41,905 bases of DNA from Parachlorella kessleri. Lineage: Eukaryota > Chlorophyta > Trebouxiophyceae > Chlorellales > Chlorellaceae. The notes beneath the pieces were generated by a model that was given only the letters and a program-made list of their open reading frames with translations, was not told the origin of the DNA and searched no databases. Numbering within the stretch: position 1 is the first letter of the stretch; every line of letters starts with the position of its first letter. Location of the stretch: positions 1 through 41,905 of the forward strand of contig BBXU01001904.1 in NCBI GenBank assembly GCA_001598975.1. The letters are read 5' to 3'. A program made the translations under genes and the position numbers. Below, in pieces: positions 11,201 through 21,044 of the stretch.

Positions 11201-14200
11201 GGATGCACCAGGCGTTTTCCCCCGCTTGGCAACTGCTTTTGAAGCAGACCACCCCGGTCAGCCACTTCAATGGCTGCGGCACCAGGCCAGCCCTGGCAAA
11301 CCCCAGCTCATGACAACTCCCCACAGACATAAATGAAATTTAAGAGATATCTTGGATTGTTCTTGACTTAATTGGCGCAAAAAAAAGATCACCTGACTGC
11401 TGGAGCTGTTGCACAGGGCGACGTACGCCTCGCAGCCCTTCATCTTGGGCATGTCCAGGCACAAGTCCCCCAAGATGCTGAAGGGCTGGCAGTACGGGCC
11501 GTTGGCCTTGGTGGTGCTGCTGTTCTGCACACACAACAGGGGCAGCGGAAAGCAGAGCATACTCGTCAGTCGGTGTGCTGGCTGTGCAGGAAGCAGGGCC
11601 TGCAGACCCCTAACTGAGTTAGGAGGAAAGCTTCTTGCACCCCAGGAGAAGAAGAGGTTGCGGATTCTGGCTCGGTGCCTAGACGACCCTTGCACAGCCA
11701 TATGGACATGATTGTGGCTGTGCTTACAGCATCTGGCCAGACCATCTTAATTCTAGGAGTAATTACTGCCTGGAGAGAATGAATGCGCAGAGGGTCAGCA
11801 GCTGCCCGCTGAATGGCATGGAGCAGTCCCAGCAGGCACAGCAGGGAGTCCAGCCGGAGTGGGGGTGCCTACCTGACAGGTGTTGTAGAGGGTGCAGCCG
11901 ATCATGAAGGGCATGTCGTGGCACAGCTTGCGGATGTCGTCGGTGGTGTCAGCATCAGTCCTGCACAAGCAATACACATGCTTTAGGGAAGGCTGCCACA
12001 CCTGGAGAGCTGGCGAGAGATGACCAGCACATCAACAGGTTCTGCAGCAAGCATAGTTTTAACCTCCCTGGAAGTGCAGGCCATCATGCAGCAATCGATT
12101 CATAAGCCCTTGGCCGCCAGGGGTACGGCCTCAAATCCACACTGCGCATGCTTGTCCATTTCGCTAGCTGAAGAGCGCTGCGCAGCTGCGCGGCTGCGCG
12201 GCTGCAAGCACGTGTAAAATGCGCTTGTCATGTCCCTGTATTGCAGGATCCAGACTCTGAGATTTCTCTTTGAGAGGATGACATACAGGTCAGGTTAACC
12301 TCCAACCCAACCTAGCCTTTGTAGCTTACCTGGTAAAGCCTGCGCAGCTGGCTTGCGTCGGATCTGTGTAGCAGGGGTCTGTCATATTCCTGGAGGGGGT
12401 TCCCCAGACAGTGTCCCCTTCTGAAGAGCCACCCGCCATCCCGTCCGCACTACCCATGCCGCTGCTACTGTTGCTACTAGGAGAGGGTGCCGGGGCCGGA
12501 GCGGCAGCAACCACCGCCGCGGGGGCGGGGCCGGGGGCAGCAGCCACGCCGCATTTGGGCGCGTCGGGGGCCTTCCAGCCTGCAGGGGGACCACTCTATA
12601 CTCTCGCCCACTACATATGATACAAGACATGCGGTCGTTGCACATGGGGTGACTCACCAGGCAAGGCACCTAGACAAGGCAAGCTCAAACAGAAGTACGC
12701 ATGGCAGCACCACAGCAGCGCTGGGCAGCTGTGGCTCGTAGCCGCAGCGGCTGAGTCAATGTGGTTAGTGAGTCAGTGTGCTTCACTAGTTCATGATCCC
12801 CTCTTCTAATTATCTTCTATATATCTAAACACTAAACAGGCAGTCAAAGACTCACCGGCGGGCACCTTGCCGGTCTCGCTGCACAGCTTGGGGAAGGCTG
12901 TGTACACGCTCTGCTGGTTGCACATGTCCCAGAAGCCCTGGCACTCGCCCATGTCAGGCATCTCTGCAGCAGGGCAAAGAGGAGGGGCGAGGTCACATTG
13001 AGAGCGTTGACCACACACGTTTCCACAGGTTGCAAAACCCCTGGCACTCACCCATGTGAGGCATCTTTGCAGCAAAGGCAGGGAAGGGCCCCGTCATCAC
13101 AAGGCACGGCTTGATAGCCTATGGCCTAAAGGGCCCAGCATGCATCCACCTTCCGCATCTCACCATACAAGAGACAACTGTCCGTGTCGAGACGTGCGCA
13201 TTGACGTACCTGAACATACTGGGCTACACAGCTTGCACATCTGCTAAGCAAGCTACGACACTGCCCAGACCGCATAGGCTAAGGGGGCCTAGCGAGACTT
13301 GAAAGGCCTTTGCGAATCTTCCACCAAGGTACACTGCTGCAAGCACCAGAGGGCCGGCTCACCCTGACAGGCCTTGCTAACGGTGTTGAGCGGCAGGGAG
13401 CAGGGCGTGGGCTTGGGACCGGTGTAGGTAGGGTCCATCTCGCCGCCACACTGGGAGCACTCGGACATCCAGTGCGTCCCGCACAAGTCCTGCACCAGGG
13501 GTGGGGCTTAACAACTCTTCTTCCTATCCCTTGCCTCAGTATGGTGGCAGGCGATGCTGAACAGAGGAGTGGTACGGTTTGAACTGTACTGACAGGGCTC
13601 TTCCTTTGCTGGCAGGACGCACTTGAAGGTACATTTTCAAAATTGCTACACCCAGCCACGCCCCGTCTCCGCATGGGATGCAGGCCGGCGGCACGCGTCT
13701 CATGCTGGGGTGGTAGCTTCGCCCGCCGCTTTGGAAGGCTAGCCAAAACAGTGGCAGAAGCACACAGCTCTTGCTCTATTATTCTAGCCATAACAGTGGC
13801 AAAAGCACACAGCTTTTGCTCTAAAATTTAAGGTCAGACTGAAGCCAGCAGCACGGGTTTGTGCATCTGGGAGGATCGCTTACCATCATAGCTTGCTTGG
13901 CTTCGGCAGAGGTGAGGAGATTGGGCACCTCGGGGTAACAAGAGCACTGCGGCGCCTGCAGGTACGGTTACCCAAGACAGGGGGCAGCATGTGAAACCGG
14001 GCTTTGATTAACCCAGGAAAAAAAGGTAATGCTGTGCTCCAGTAGTGGTCTCTGAAATGCAGAGCAAGTGGGGCTCAGGGAGTTGAGAGTGGCAAGTTGG
14101 CATCCTGGGTGCTTGGTGCGTCTCAAAGCTTACGCCCTGGAGCTGCAACCTGCGGCTGCATTTCAGCTAGCCATGTAGCTGGCCCCAGAAAGTTCTCCTA

Positions 14201-15015
14201 CTGCCTGGCCAGGGCCACTCCCACACCTAGGCTACCGCGGCTTTAAATCAAGGTGTCAAGTACCGCAGATATTTGCAGTGCAAAACACCCACCTTGCTGC
14301 CTGCCCTGCAAAGGGCATTGTACGCCTCACAGCCAGCTGTGGAGTTGGCCTCGCCGCAGAGGTCAGCAACAATGCTGAAGGGCTCGCAGAAGGGTCCGCC
14401 CGCAGTGCCATTCTGCAGCGGGCAGGCAAGGAGCATTGGCAGGGGCCCACCAGCTCGCCTGATCAAGCACCTTACAGTTAGCCGCCCTGCGGAGTTTTGT
14501 GGCTAGCTTCAAACTGCAAGTACAAGCTGCATCCAAAGCAGCCCTGTGGGTGAGCGATGCCTATGCAGGCCAGTTGGACCTACCCTTGTTACACGAAGTG
14601 TGATTTCGCACCTGGCAGAAGCCCCACAGGGTGCAGCCTGACAGAGACGAGTTGGTGCCACAGATCAAGTCCAGGTCCGCCAGTACGTCCGCGTCAGGCC
14701 GGAGGTAAGTGGCGCAGCTGGCTGTGCTAGGGTCAGAGTAGCAGGCACCCGCCATGTTCTGGCTCCCTGCAGCCCAGGCACTGGGCAGTTTAAGTCAAAG
14801 ACACAAACCCGGCCGCTATTCAGTCAAAGTTCACACGTCTAAGGCTAGCACTGCAACAAGATGTGCAGGTGATAGAGGTGCGTGTGCCCACCGTGCTCCG
14901 CCTGAAGACACCAGTCCAATATGTACACGTGCGGTGCATGACCCTCACCTGCTGCTTGCGCAGACACCGTTATCATAAGTGTCGCTAGAACCAAGCGTCG
15001 CATGGCTTCTATCAT
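8240..15015 (-). CDS. CTR-type copper transporter with two Cys-Met modules
   Basis: Sixteen exons, from the 5' end: 15015-14949, 14766-14612, 14412-14293, 13955-13884, 13489-13363, 12963-12856, 12579-12330, 11960-11873, 11524-11393, 10953-10882, 10657-10555, 10119-10012, 9800-9658, 9456-9064, 8834-8729, 8388-8240. They join in frame to 730 residues. Residues 1-22 form a signal peptide (a second Met is at residue 5). Module A spans about 23-217, an Ala/Pro/Ser linker about 218-285, module B about 286-467. TM1 (about 498-515) follows MKM at 475-477. A 131-residue Ala/Gly-rich loop carries two CC pairs. TM2 has MLIVM (M668, M672), TM3 has GFGVG (G685, G689), and the end is GGCCGGKHV. MxxxM and GxxxG define the trimeric Ctr copper(I) pore. 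The Cys-Met ectodomain is that of Chlamydomonas CTR1/CTR2. Role: copper(I) uptake at the plasma membrane. Confidence 0.93.
13032..13090 (-). repeat. Decayed copy of the exon 6 acceptor region inside intron 5
   Basis: On the - strand this repeats the start of exon 6 (12963 downward) and its acceptor, with the offset about 104 bases. The real exon reads CTGCAG then AGATGCCTGACATGGG. The copy reads CTGCAAAGATGCCTCACATGGG. The CAG acceptor is broken and the coding match fades after about 40 bases, with CNLW in place of the WDMC of the real motif. It is a non-functional exon fragment. Confidence 0.7.
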
Positions 15016-16156
15016 GGTGTGCTGCACTCGCCTTTCCCCTGCCGCAAGAGGCAAGTAAACAAGCTGATAGTGTCAGGGTGGCATGTACCACCCTCAAGTA
15101 AAGCGAGTCACAGCAGTGGCCGCGTACACGGCGGTTGCTGACAAGATGTTCTTGGCTAGTGTACCAGCATTGACAGATGTTAGTCATTGAAATCATGCCC
15201 AGCAGCGCGCTCAGCCGCCACTAACCCCGGCTTCGGTTGCAAGCTGCAAACGCGCCGTCTTCCCTTTCGTGGGATATATCGCCCAGACAGCGGTGACCGC
15301 AGTAGGGTAACAAGCGCGCGTTGTAAGCAGTTGACGACCAGAATGTACTCTACAGGAACAGGGGGGCTACTCATGGAGGCTACTTGCGTCAGTGTGCAGG
15401 CCTGCGCACCCGTGGGTGATAACTGAGTTAGTTCCAGCACTTGCAGCTGCGGTAATCAACCGGAAAGGGGGGGTCTTGCAAATGGCAGTGCAGTGTAAGG
15501 CCCCGCCATGGCAGGGCAGTACCTTGGGGCTTACTGCCAGCCTCTGCAGCAGATCACCTTCAGCCATGCCAGCAACTGCAGTCAGCGTCTTGAGTACATC
15601 GGAAAGCGTTCTTGCTGTCTGATAAAAAGGGTGGCACACATGGTGTACACATGGTGAACAGCGTAGGCCAACCTAACTAAGCTAAGGCATCCCAGGTGAG
15701 GCCAGCATGCACTTTTGGTTTAGGTGGCAGGCAATGCGGATGAAAGAGGAGGTACGGGCATACTGGGCTGACAGGTTGTATATTGATACTGATAAAACAC
15801 ATCTGACCCAACCCCAGCCATGCTTGGGTCGTATTGGACCTGGATATATTCAGGAAAGGTCTCCGACAGGGTTGATACCACAAGAATGGGCCAAAGTACC
15901 GAAGTGCACAGACAATATGCAGACATTTGCACGCTCCCCCGTTCCAGTCTTGTGAGTAAGATGGGGTCAAAAAGCTTCACACGTCAACCACTGCAGTATC
16001 GCTTGGAAGCGACAGCAGCTACTGATCATAATGCACCCAAACTGCACTGCCTACATTCATTGCACCATACATTCGGTGGCCCTATCCTCCCTCCCGAGGG
16101 AGGCACCTAAGACAACATGCCAGAGAGGGAGCCCTGCTGAATTCAAGGTCAACCCT
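15016..16156. other. Promoter of the copper transporter and 3' flank of mTERF copy 2
   Basis: No exon is recognised in this 1.1 kb. The right end should carry the 3' end of mTERF copy 2 (- strand). The left end is the transporter promoter, with the GTAC cluster. Confidence 0.45.
15085..15164. promoter_or_regulatory. Cluster of three GTAC cores upstream of the transporter
   Basis: GTAC lies at 15085-15088, 15124-15127 and 15161-15164, that is 70, 109 and 146 bases upstream of the start codon. GTAC is the core of the Chlamydomonas copper-response element bound by CRR1, which controls CTR genes. Chance would give well under one in 80 bases at even base composition. Function is inferred. Confidence 0.45.
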
Positions 16157-17950
16157 TTAGTGGAGGGAAGCCCACTCCCTGCCCTCCTCTGAGCCCAGCC
16201 ACGCCTCCTCCCACTCCGCCCAGCTGGTCCAGGGCAGCTCCCGCCCCTGCCTGGCCAGCTGTTGGCGCACAGCAGCCATAAAATTGGCGTTACTGGGAAC
16301 TGCTAAGCACCTAGGAGTCTGCATGGGCGGCAGCCCGGACTCCCGGAGGAGAGCCAGCCGGGCGGCCAGGCGGCGAGTCCTTGTGTCAAAGTACCGCGGG
16401 TTATCGAGGAAGTCTTCCAGCGTCCAGGGCGACACCCGCTCAATCCAGTCTAGCTTCTGCCGCTGCAGGGGGCTGTCCATGTCCAGGGCGAGAAGGGTGG
16501 GCTGCTTGAGGATCATCCCCTGAATTTGCCGCTGGCTGTAACCCCTTGATGCCAGCTTGCCAACACTGCGCTCTGCTGCTTCGGCTGTACATGTAGCAAG
16601 CGATGGCTTCCCACACACCAGCCTCTGCCCTGCCCCTTCCTTCCCCAGGTAGCTGTCCAGGAAGCGTAGCAGGGGCGGCAGGCTGCCTCCAACTTGTTAG
16701 TCAGCAGCCTGGGGTGTGCGATAGCAACCTGCAAGGCTGCTGCTGCGTCCAGGGCCAAGTGCCGCTGCAAGTCCCCTATTCGAGCAGACAGAACCTCAGG
16801 TTTATGACCAAATACTATTGGCTGCTTGAGCAGCATGTGTGCAACCTGCTCTGCTGGCACCTGCTGCGCTTGTAGCATTAAGCAGACTGCACTAACAGCG
16901 CCAGCTGACACCGTAAGCGCGTTGCAAATGTCTTTGCATCCTGCCAGCTGTTCCAATCCAATCCTTAGGTTGCCCTCCAGCCACTGCAGCAGCTCCTGCA
17001 CCTTGCTGGGGTTGCGGCACAGGTACCTGGCAGTAGGATCTGGTGAGTCCGCAGCAACCTTCCCCGCCGCTGTGAGGTGTGGGGTTTTGGGGTGCGGCCT
17101 GTAGTCAGTATGCACTCTAATGCGTCGCAGGAGCTGGAGGTTGGGCAAAAAGATGTCAGCATAGCTGCACCATAAAGGGGAGCGCGTCTTGTGTCCCATT
17201 AGCTGCGTCAACTGCTTGGGGCTGAGCCCCTCTGCCGCCAACGCTGCCAGCTTGGGCTCCGCATTGCTGCTGACTGCCTCCTGGCTGAGGGCCAGGTGCT
17301 TGGGGGCGCTGAAGGCTGCCAGGTCGGTGATGCCATACTGCAGCAGGCAGGCGTGCAGCGGGCAGGGCTGAGGTGAGGAGCTGCTGCTGCTGCCGTCGCT
17401 GGCTGTCCCAGTATTAGTGCTAGGCCCATTGTCCTGGGGCTTGGAGCGCGTGGCTGCTGTTGCTCGGGCAGGTGCTGGGGCTGCTGTTGTTACTAACCTG
17501 CTGCCACTAAGGGGGAAGAGGCTCGCTGAACGCTGGCTGGCTGCAGCTGCACTGAGGCGCGTTGGCCAGAGGTAGAAGGACACATGCTGCTGCTGCTGCT
17601 GCCCATCGGCATTCAGGGTAAGCGTTGAAGTGCTGGCAGGCGGGTCAGCCGCTGGCCCGCTGTGTGGCAGGGAGCCATAAAGCAGAGGCAGCAGCTCAAG
17701 GCCACATGCCCTGCATGCAGGTGGCCAATGCCCTATAACATCCATTGTCGAGTATCTCGCCAGATCACTTCCGGCTGTCCTGAAGCTGTCATAAGGCACC
17801 TCCATTGACCGATGATCTGCAGACATAGACCACCCCACCCTGCACGCAAGCAAGGGGGGCCCAAAGTGGACCAGTACCCCTCTGCAAAATGCACAATACC
17901 ACTTACCAGGGCCTGAAAGCAGTGGCCTTTCCAGAGAGGGCTCTGAGCAT
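16157..17950 (-). pseudogene. mTERF-domain protein, copy 2, two single-base lesions
   Basis: Exon 1 (17950-17907) starts MLRALSGKATAFRP, presequence-like, with donor GTAAGT. Exon 2 starts at 17839 after GCGTGCAG, and the 44-base first exon joins it in frame through a Trp codon. The intron is 67 bases. The frame then covers a Ser/Gln-rich region, PCPLHACLL and the mTERF repeats, as in QVPAEQVAHMLL. At about 16683-16687 one base is missing (GAGGCAGCC, where intact copies have GAGGCCAGCC), so translation leaves the true frame. The C-terminal part (GYSQRQIQGM, SPWTLEDF, WAEWEEAW) continues in another frame. Near 16170 a second G is missing, changing the usual EWGF-x-PLK end to EWASLH and a stop at 16157-16159. 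Copy 5 is its closest relative, with the same first exon and 5' flank. This copy is probably a decaying duplicate. Sequencing error is less likely with two separate lesions. Confidence 0.78.
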
Positions 17951-19523
17951 CGCTTGCAAGACTAGCGTCCGAGGCACCTGCAGAAAGGCAGAACCAGGTG
18001 CGGCACTGGACCAGCCGGGCGCACAACTCCTAATAGAGTTTCGTGACACCCAGCTGAGGGGAGCGTGCGGGGAGGGGATGGAGGGAAGCAATTCCATAGA
18101 CCATGATGCCAAGGGCAGTGTCCTGCTGGCTCCCTGGTACCACTTTGCAGCCCACAGCTTGACTTCCCCGCCCTTCCCATAACCTACAGGAACTGCATGT
18201 GCACCCTCGTGGCCAGTAACTAGCTCACATGAGGGTCCATTCTGGCGAAGAAAGGCTCAAACCTAAGCTTGCCTTGGGAACAAGCTGAAGCACTTAACGA
18301 ACTTGCACAACCCACATGGCTGGGCAGGCCCCAGGCAATAAGTACAAAAGAAGGCACTCAGGGGGCAGCCTAGATTTGTCCCCCAAAGCCAGCCTTACAG
18401 CATAGGGAAAGGTCAGGCCGCACACCTGGGGTGGGTGGTGCAGGAGGTGCCTTGCCCAAACTCCGAATACAGCTGCAGCACACCGCTCACCACCTGCAAC
18501 ATCCTAGCTTAGCCCTTCACTCGCAAGGGTGGAACCCGGCACCTAATGGATCTTGTCTCGCACAGCAGCGAGGCTCCACCATCACCCAGCCAGCTTGTCG
18601 GCCTTGGCCTGAGTGCGCCCCACCTAACCTGGCCAACAGCACCAGAGACGCTCTGCCTCCTGCTTGGCGATTGTTGGGGTTGGCCCCGAACAGCCTCTCC
18701 TGCTGTTACCCAATATGATGGGACATGGGTCGCAGGGACAAACAGGGCGTTCGGTGGAGATACGTACTGGCCCATGGCCATGACATACCAACCTGATCTT
18801 ACCTTGTGTTGTACCCCGCAGAGCGCATCTAATGCGTGTATCATGAGGAAAGGGTGCTTGCTGGGGAGCATGCAAGGCACCAGGGCGCAAGCGGGGTTAG
18901 GGGTTGAGAGCTTGGACAGGAAGCTTTAACCCTGTCAAGGATAGCAGCCCAGCTCTAAATTTCCCATGTTGCCTTGTACAGTGCCGAAAACTTGCAGATT
19001 GGCAGTGTGCAGTCTAGTGTAGCAAAACAGGTTCAGCTGGCAAACTCAGAGCAAAGTCTCTGATGGCGATCCTTCCAACACGACCACACCTGCACAACCA
19101 CACCAGAACTGCAGATCTGAGAGGATCCTAAACCTTCACAGGAGGCAGCGGGCTTCCCTCCAAGAAGGCCTGCCAATCGGCATGTTACTCCATAATCAAT
19201 TTCACAACCCAGAGAGTGTCTATAAGCGAATGGTGCTGAAAGAAACTCCATCACCGACTGTAGACAGGAGGACATGGCTAAGCAACACAAGGGCACAACG
19301 ACAAAGGCTGCAGTAGTCCACAGTCAGGCCTACAGGAAGGATCTGAAGTGCAGTAGTGTCCCTAAAAGAGGTCTGAGGGTTAGACAGTGAGGTAAGCATC
19401 AAGCTCACCCTTTGTCCACCCCTACACGTCATTACATTGCTTTTCTGCAAAAACTACAACACGATCAGGGTCCCTGCTACGAGTCAATTAACCGACCGAG
19501 AACAGCCTAACCAGAAAGCCGCC
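17951..19523. other. Spacer between mTERF copies 2 and 3 (duplicated)
   Basis: No confident gene. On the left is the promoter and 5' region of copy 2, and on the right the 3' flank of copy 3. The stretch 18020-18180 is almost unchanged in the partner spacer (27540-27705) and is open on both strands. However, an offset pair of indels and non-synonymous changes in every frame argue against a conserved protein there. A TGTAA on the - strand at 19432-19436 could be the polyadenylation signal of copy 3. Confidence 0.5.
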
Positions 19524-19604
19524 TTACTCCTTGAGCGGCAGGAAGCCCCACTCCCTGCCCTCCTCTGTGCCCAGCCACGCCTCCTCCCAGTCCGCCCAGC
19601 TGGC
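19524..19604 (-). pseudogene. Stranded C-terminal tail codons of mTERF copy 3
   Basis: After the in-frame TAG of copy 3, 26 codons remain open in the same frame and encode the family tail (ASWADWEEAW, then EEGREWGFLP), ending in TAA. Preservation of this stretch shows that the nonsense change is recent, or that the stop is sometimes read through. Confidence 0.8.
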
Positions 19605-21044
19605 CTAGGGCAGCTTCCGCCGTTGGTTGTTCACAGTCTCCATGAAACGAGGATCACTGTAAATTGCTGGCACTCCGGGGGTAGGCGGTGAAGGCAGTCC
19701 GCACTCCCGCAGGAGAGCCAGCCGGGCGGCCAGGCGCCAAGTGGCGGCCGCAAAGTATGCCGGCGTGACCATGAAGTCATCCAGCGTCCAAGGGGACACT
19801 CGCTCAATCCAGTCAAGCTTCTGCTGCTGCAGGGGGCTGTCCAGATCCAGGGCGAGAATGGTAGGCTGCTTGCGGATCATTCCCCGGATCTGGTGCTGGC
19901 TGTACCCCCTCGCTGCCAGGTTGCGCGTGCTGTGCTCTGCTGCTTCAGCTGTGGTTGAAGCAAGCGAGGGCTTGGCACACACCAGCCGGCGCCCCGCCCC
20001 CTCTTCCCCCATGTAGCCGTCCAGGAAGCGCAGCAGGGGCGGCAGGCTGGCTTCCAACCTTAAGGTCAGCAGCCTGGGATGTGCCATGGCAACCTGCAGG
20101 GCTGCAGCTGCATCCAGGCCCAGGTTCTGCTGCAAGGCCCCTAGGCGAGCAGACAGCACTTCAGGCCTGTGATTGAACAGAGTTGGCTGCCTATATAGCA
20201 TGTGCGCCACCTGCCCTGCTGGCACCTGCTGCGCTTGCAGCGACGTGCAAACAGCACTAGCGGCGGCAGCGGAGAGTCTCAGCATGCTGGAGAGGCTCTT
20301 GCAGGCTGCCAGCTGTTCCAGTCTAAGACCCAGGCTGCCCTCCAACCACTGCAGCAGCTCCTGCACCTTGTCGGGGCTACGGGACAGGTAGATGGCAGTA
20401 TCTGCTGGTGAGTCCGTCAGCATCTTTCCTGCCGCTGTGAGGCGTGGTTGCTTTGGGTGCGGCCTGTAATCAGCATGTGCCGCAATCTCCTGCAGCAGCT
20501 GCAGGTTGGGTAGAAAGGCGTTGGTATAGCTGCACGACAAAGCTGAGCGTGTCTTGCGTCCCAAAAGCTGCGCCATCTGCCTGGGGCTGAGCCCCTCTGC
20601 CGCTAGTGCTGCCAGCTTGGGCTCCACATTGCTGTCGACTGTCTCCTGGCTGAGTGTCAAGTGCCTGGGGGCGCTGAAGGCTGCCAGATCAGTTATGCCA
20701 TACCGCAGCAGGCAGGCGTGCAATGGGCAGGGCTGAGCTGGGCTGCTGCCGCTGCCGCCGCTGCTGGTGCTTGGCTGCGCTGCTGCACTTGTGGCCGCTC
20801 CGTGACTGCCACTGGTGAACAGTGACCGGCTGTGGAGGCGAGGAGTGCCAGCACCGAAGCCCCGTTTGCAGCAGCGCCCCCCGCCACTGTTGATGCTGCC
20901 GGCGGCAGAGTGGCCTCCAGGGTAGCGGCAGGCTGCCCTCACTGCCCGCAAGCTGCTGCTGGGGCCTGTCCAATTGGTGCTGTGCTGGGCGGTCAGGTGG
21001 CCGCAAGGTCGCTGCCACGCGGGAGCCAGATGTATGGACGGCAT
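19605..21044 (-). CDS. mTERF-domain protein, copy 3, C-terminal tail cut by nonsense codon
   Basis: This is a single open frame of 479 residues from an ATG in good context (CTCACCATG) that aligns with copy 4 (MPSIHLAPAW against MPSTSLAHAW). The N-terminal 95 residues are Ser/Ala/Gly-rich and variable, possibly an organelle presequence. Then come PCPLHACLL, GITDLAAFSAP, the mTERF helix pairs (as in QVPAGQVAHML and LPPLLRFLDGYMGE), and GYSQHQIRGM with SPWTLDDF. The frame ends with KLP and a TAG at 19605-19607, exactly where all other copies have Trp (TGG). The next 26 codons stay open to an ancestral-position stop at 19524-19526 and encode the usual tail (WADWEEAW, EWGFLPLKE). A few codons just before the stop are also deleted compared with copy 4. 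It may still make a working repeat domain without the tail. Confidence 0.8.
   Translation of the reverse strand: MPSIHLAPAWQRPCGHLTAQHSTNWTGPSSSLRAVRAACRYPGGHSAAGSINSGGGRCCKRGFGAGTPRLHSRSLFTSGSHGAATSAAAQPSTSSGGSGSSPAQPCPLHACLLRYGITDLAAFSAPRHLTLSQETVDSNVEPKLAALAAEGLSPRQMAQLLGRKTRSALSCSYTNAFLPNLQLLQEIAAHADYRPHPKQPRLTAAGKMLTDSPADTAIYLSRSPDKVQELLQWLEGSLGLRLEQLAACKSLSSMLRLSAAAASAVCTSLQAQQVPAGQVAHMLYRQPTLFNHRPEVLSARLGALQQNLGLDAAAALQVAMAHPRLLTLRLEASLPPLLRFLDGYMGEEGAGRRLVCAKPSLASTTAEAAEHSTRNLAARGYSQHQIRGMIRKQPTILALDLDSPLQQQKLDWIERVSPWTLDDFMVTPAYFAAATWRLAARLALLRECGLPSPPTPGVPAIYSDPRFMETVNNQRRKLP

Larger units (their letters stand above)
16157..19523. repeat. Segmental duplication, copy A (partner 25678-29055)
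   Basis: This block comprises mTERF copy 2 and its upstream spacer, and it matches the block of mTERF copy 5 and its spacer about 9.5 kb to the right. Matches continue through the non-coding spacer. One example is GTGTAGCAAAACAGGTTCAG at about 19017 and 28549. Another is the stretch around CCCTGGTACCACTTTGCAGC at about 18133 and 27663. Small indels and substitutions are scattered along it. Confidence 0.8.

Noticed and set aside
17889..18182. Plus-strand frame with EFRDTQLR and APWYHFAAHS, repeated at 27537-27959
   Set aside because: It looked like a conserved small protein, but the two copies differ by offset indels and by changes in all codon positions. The match is explained by segmental duplication of the mTERF 5' region.
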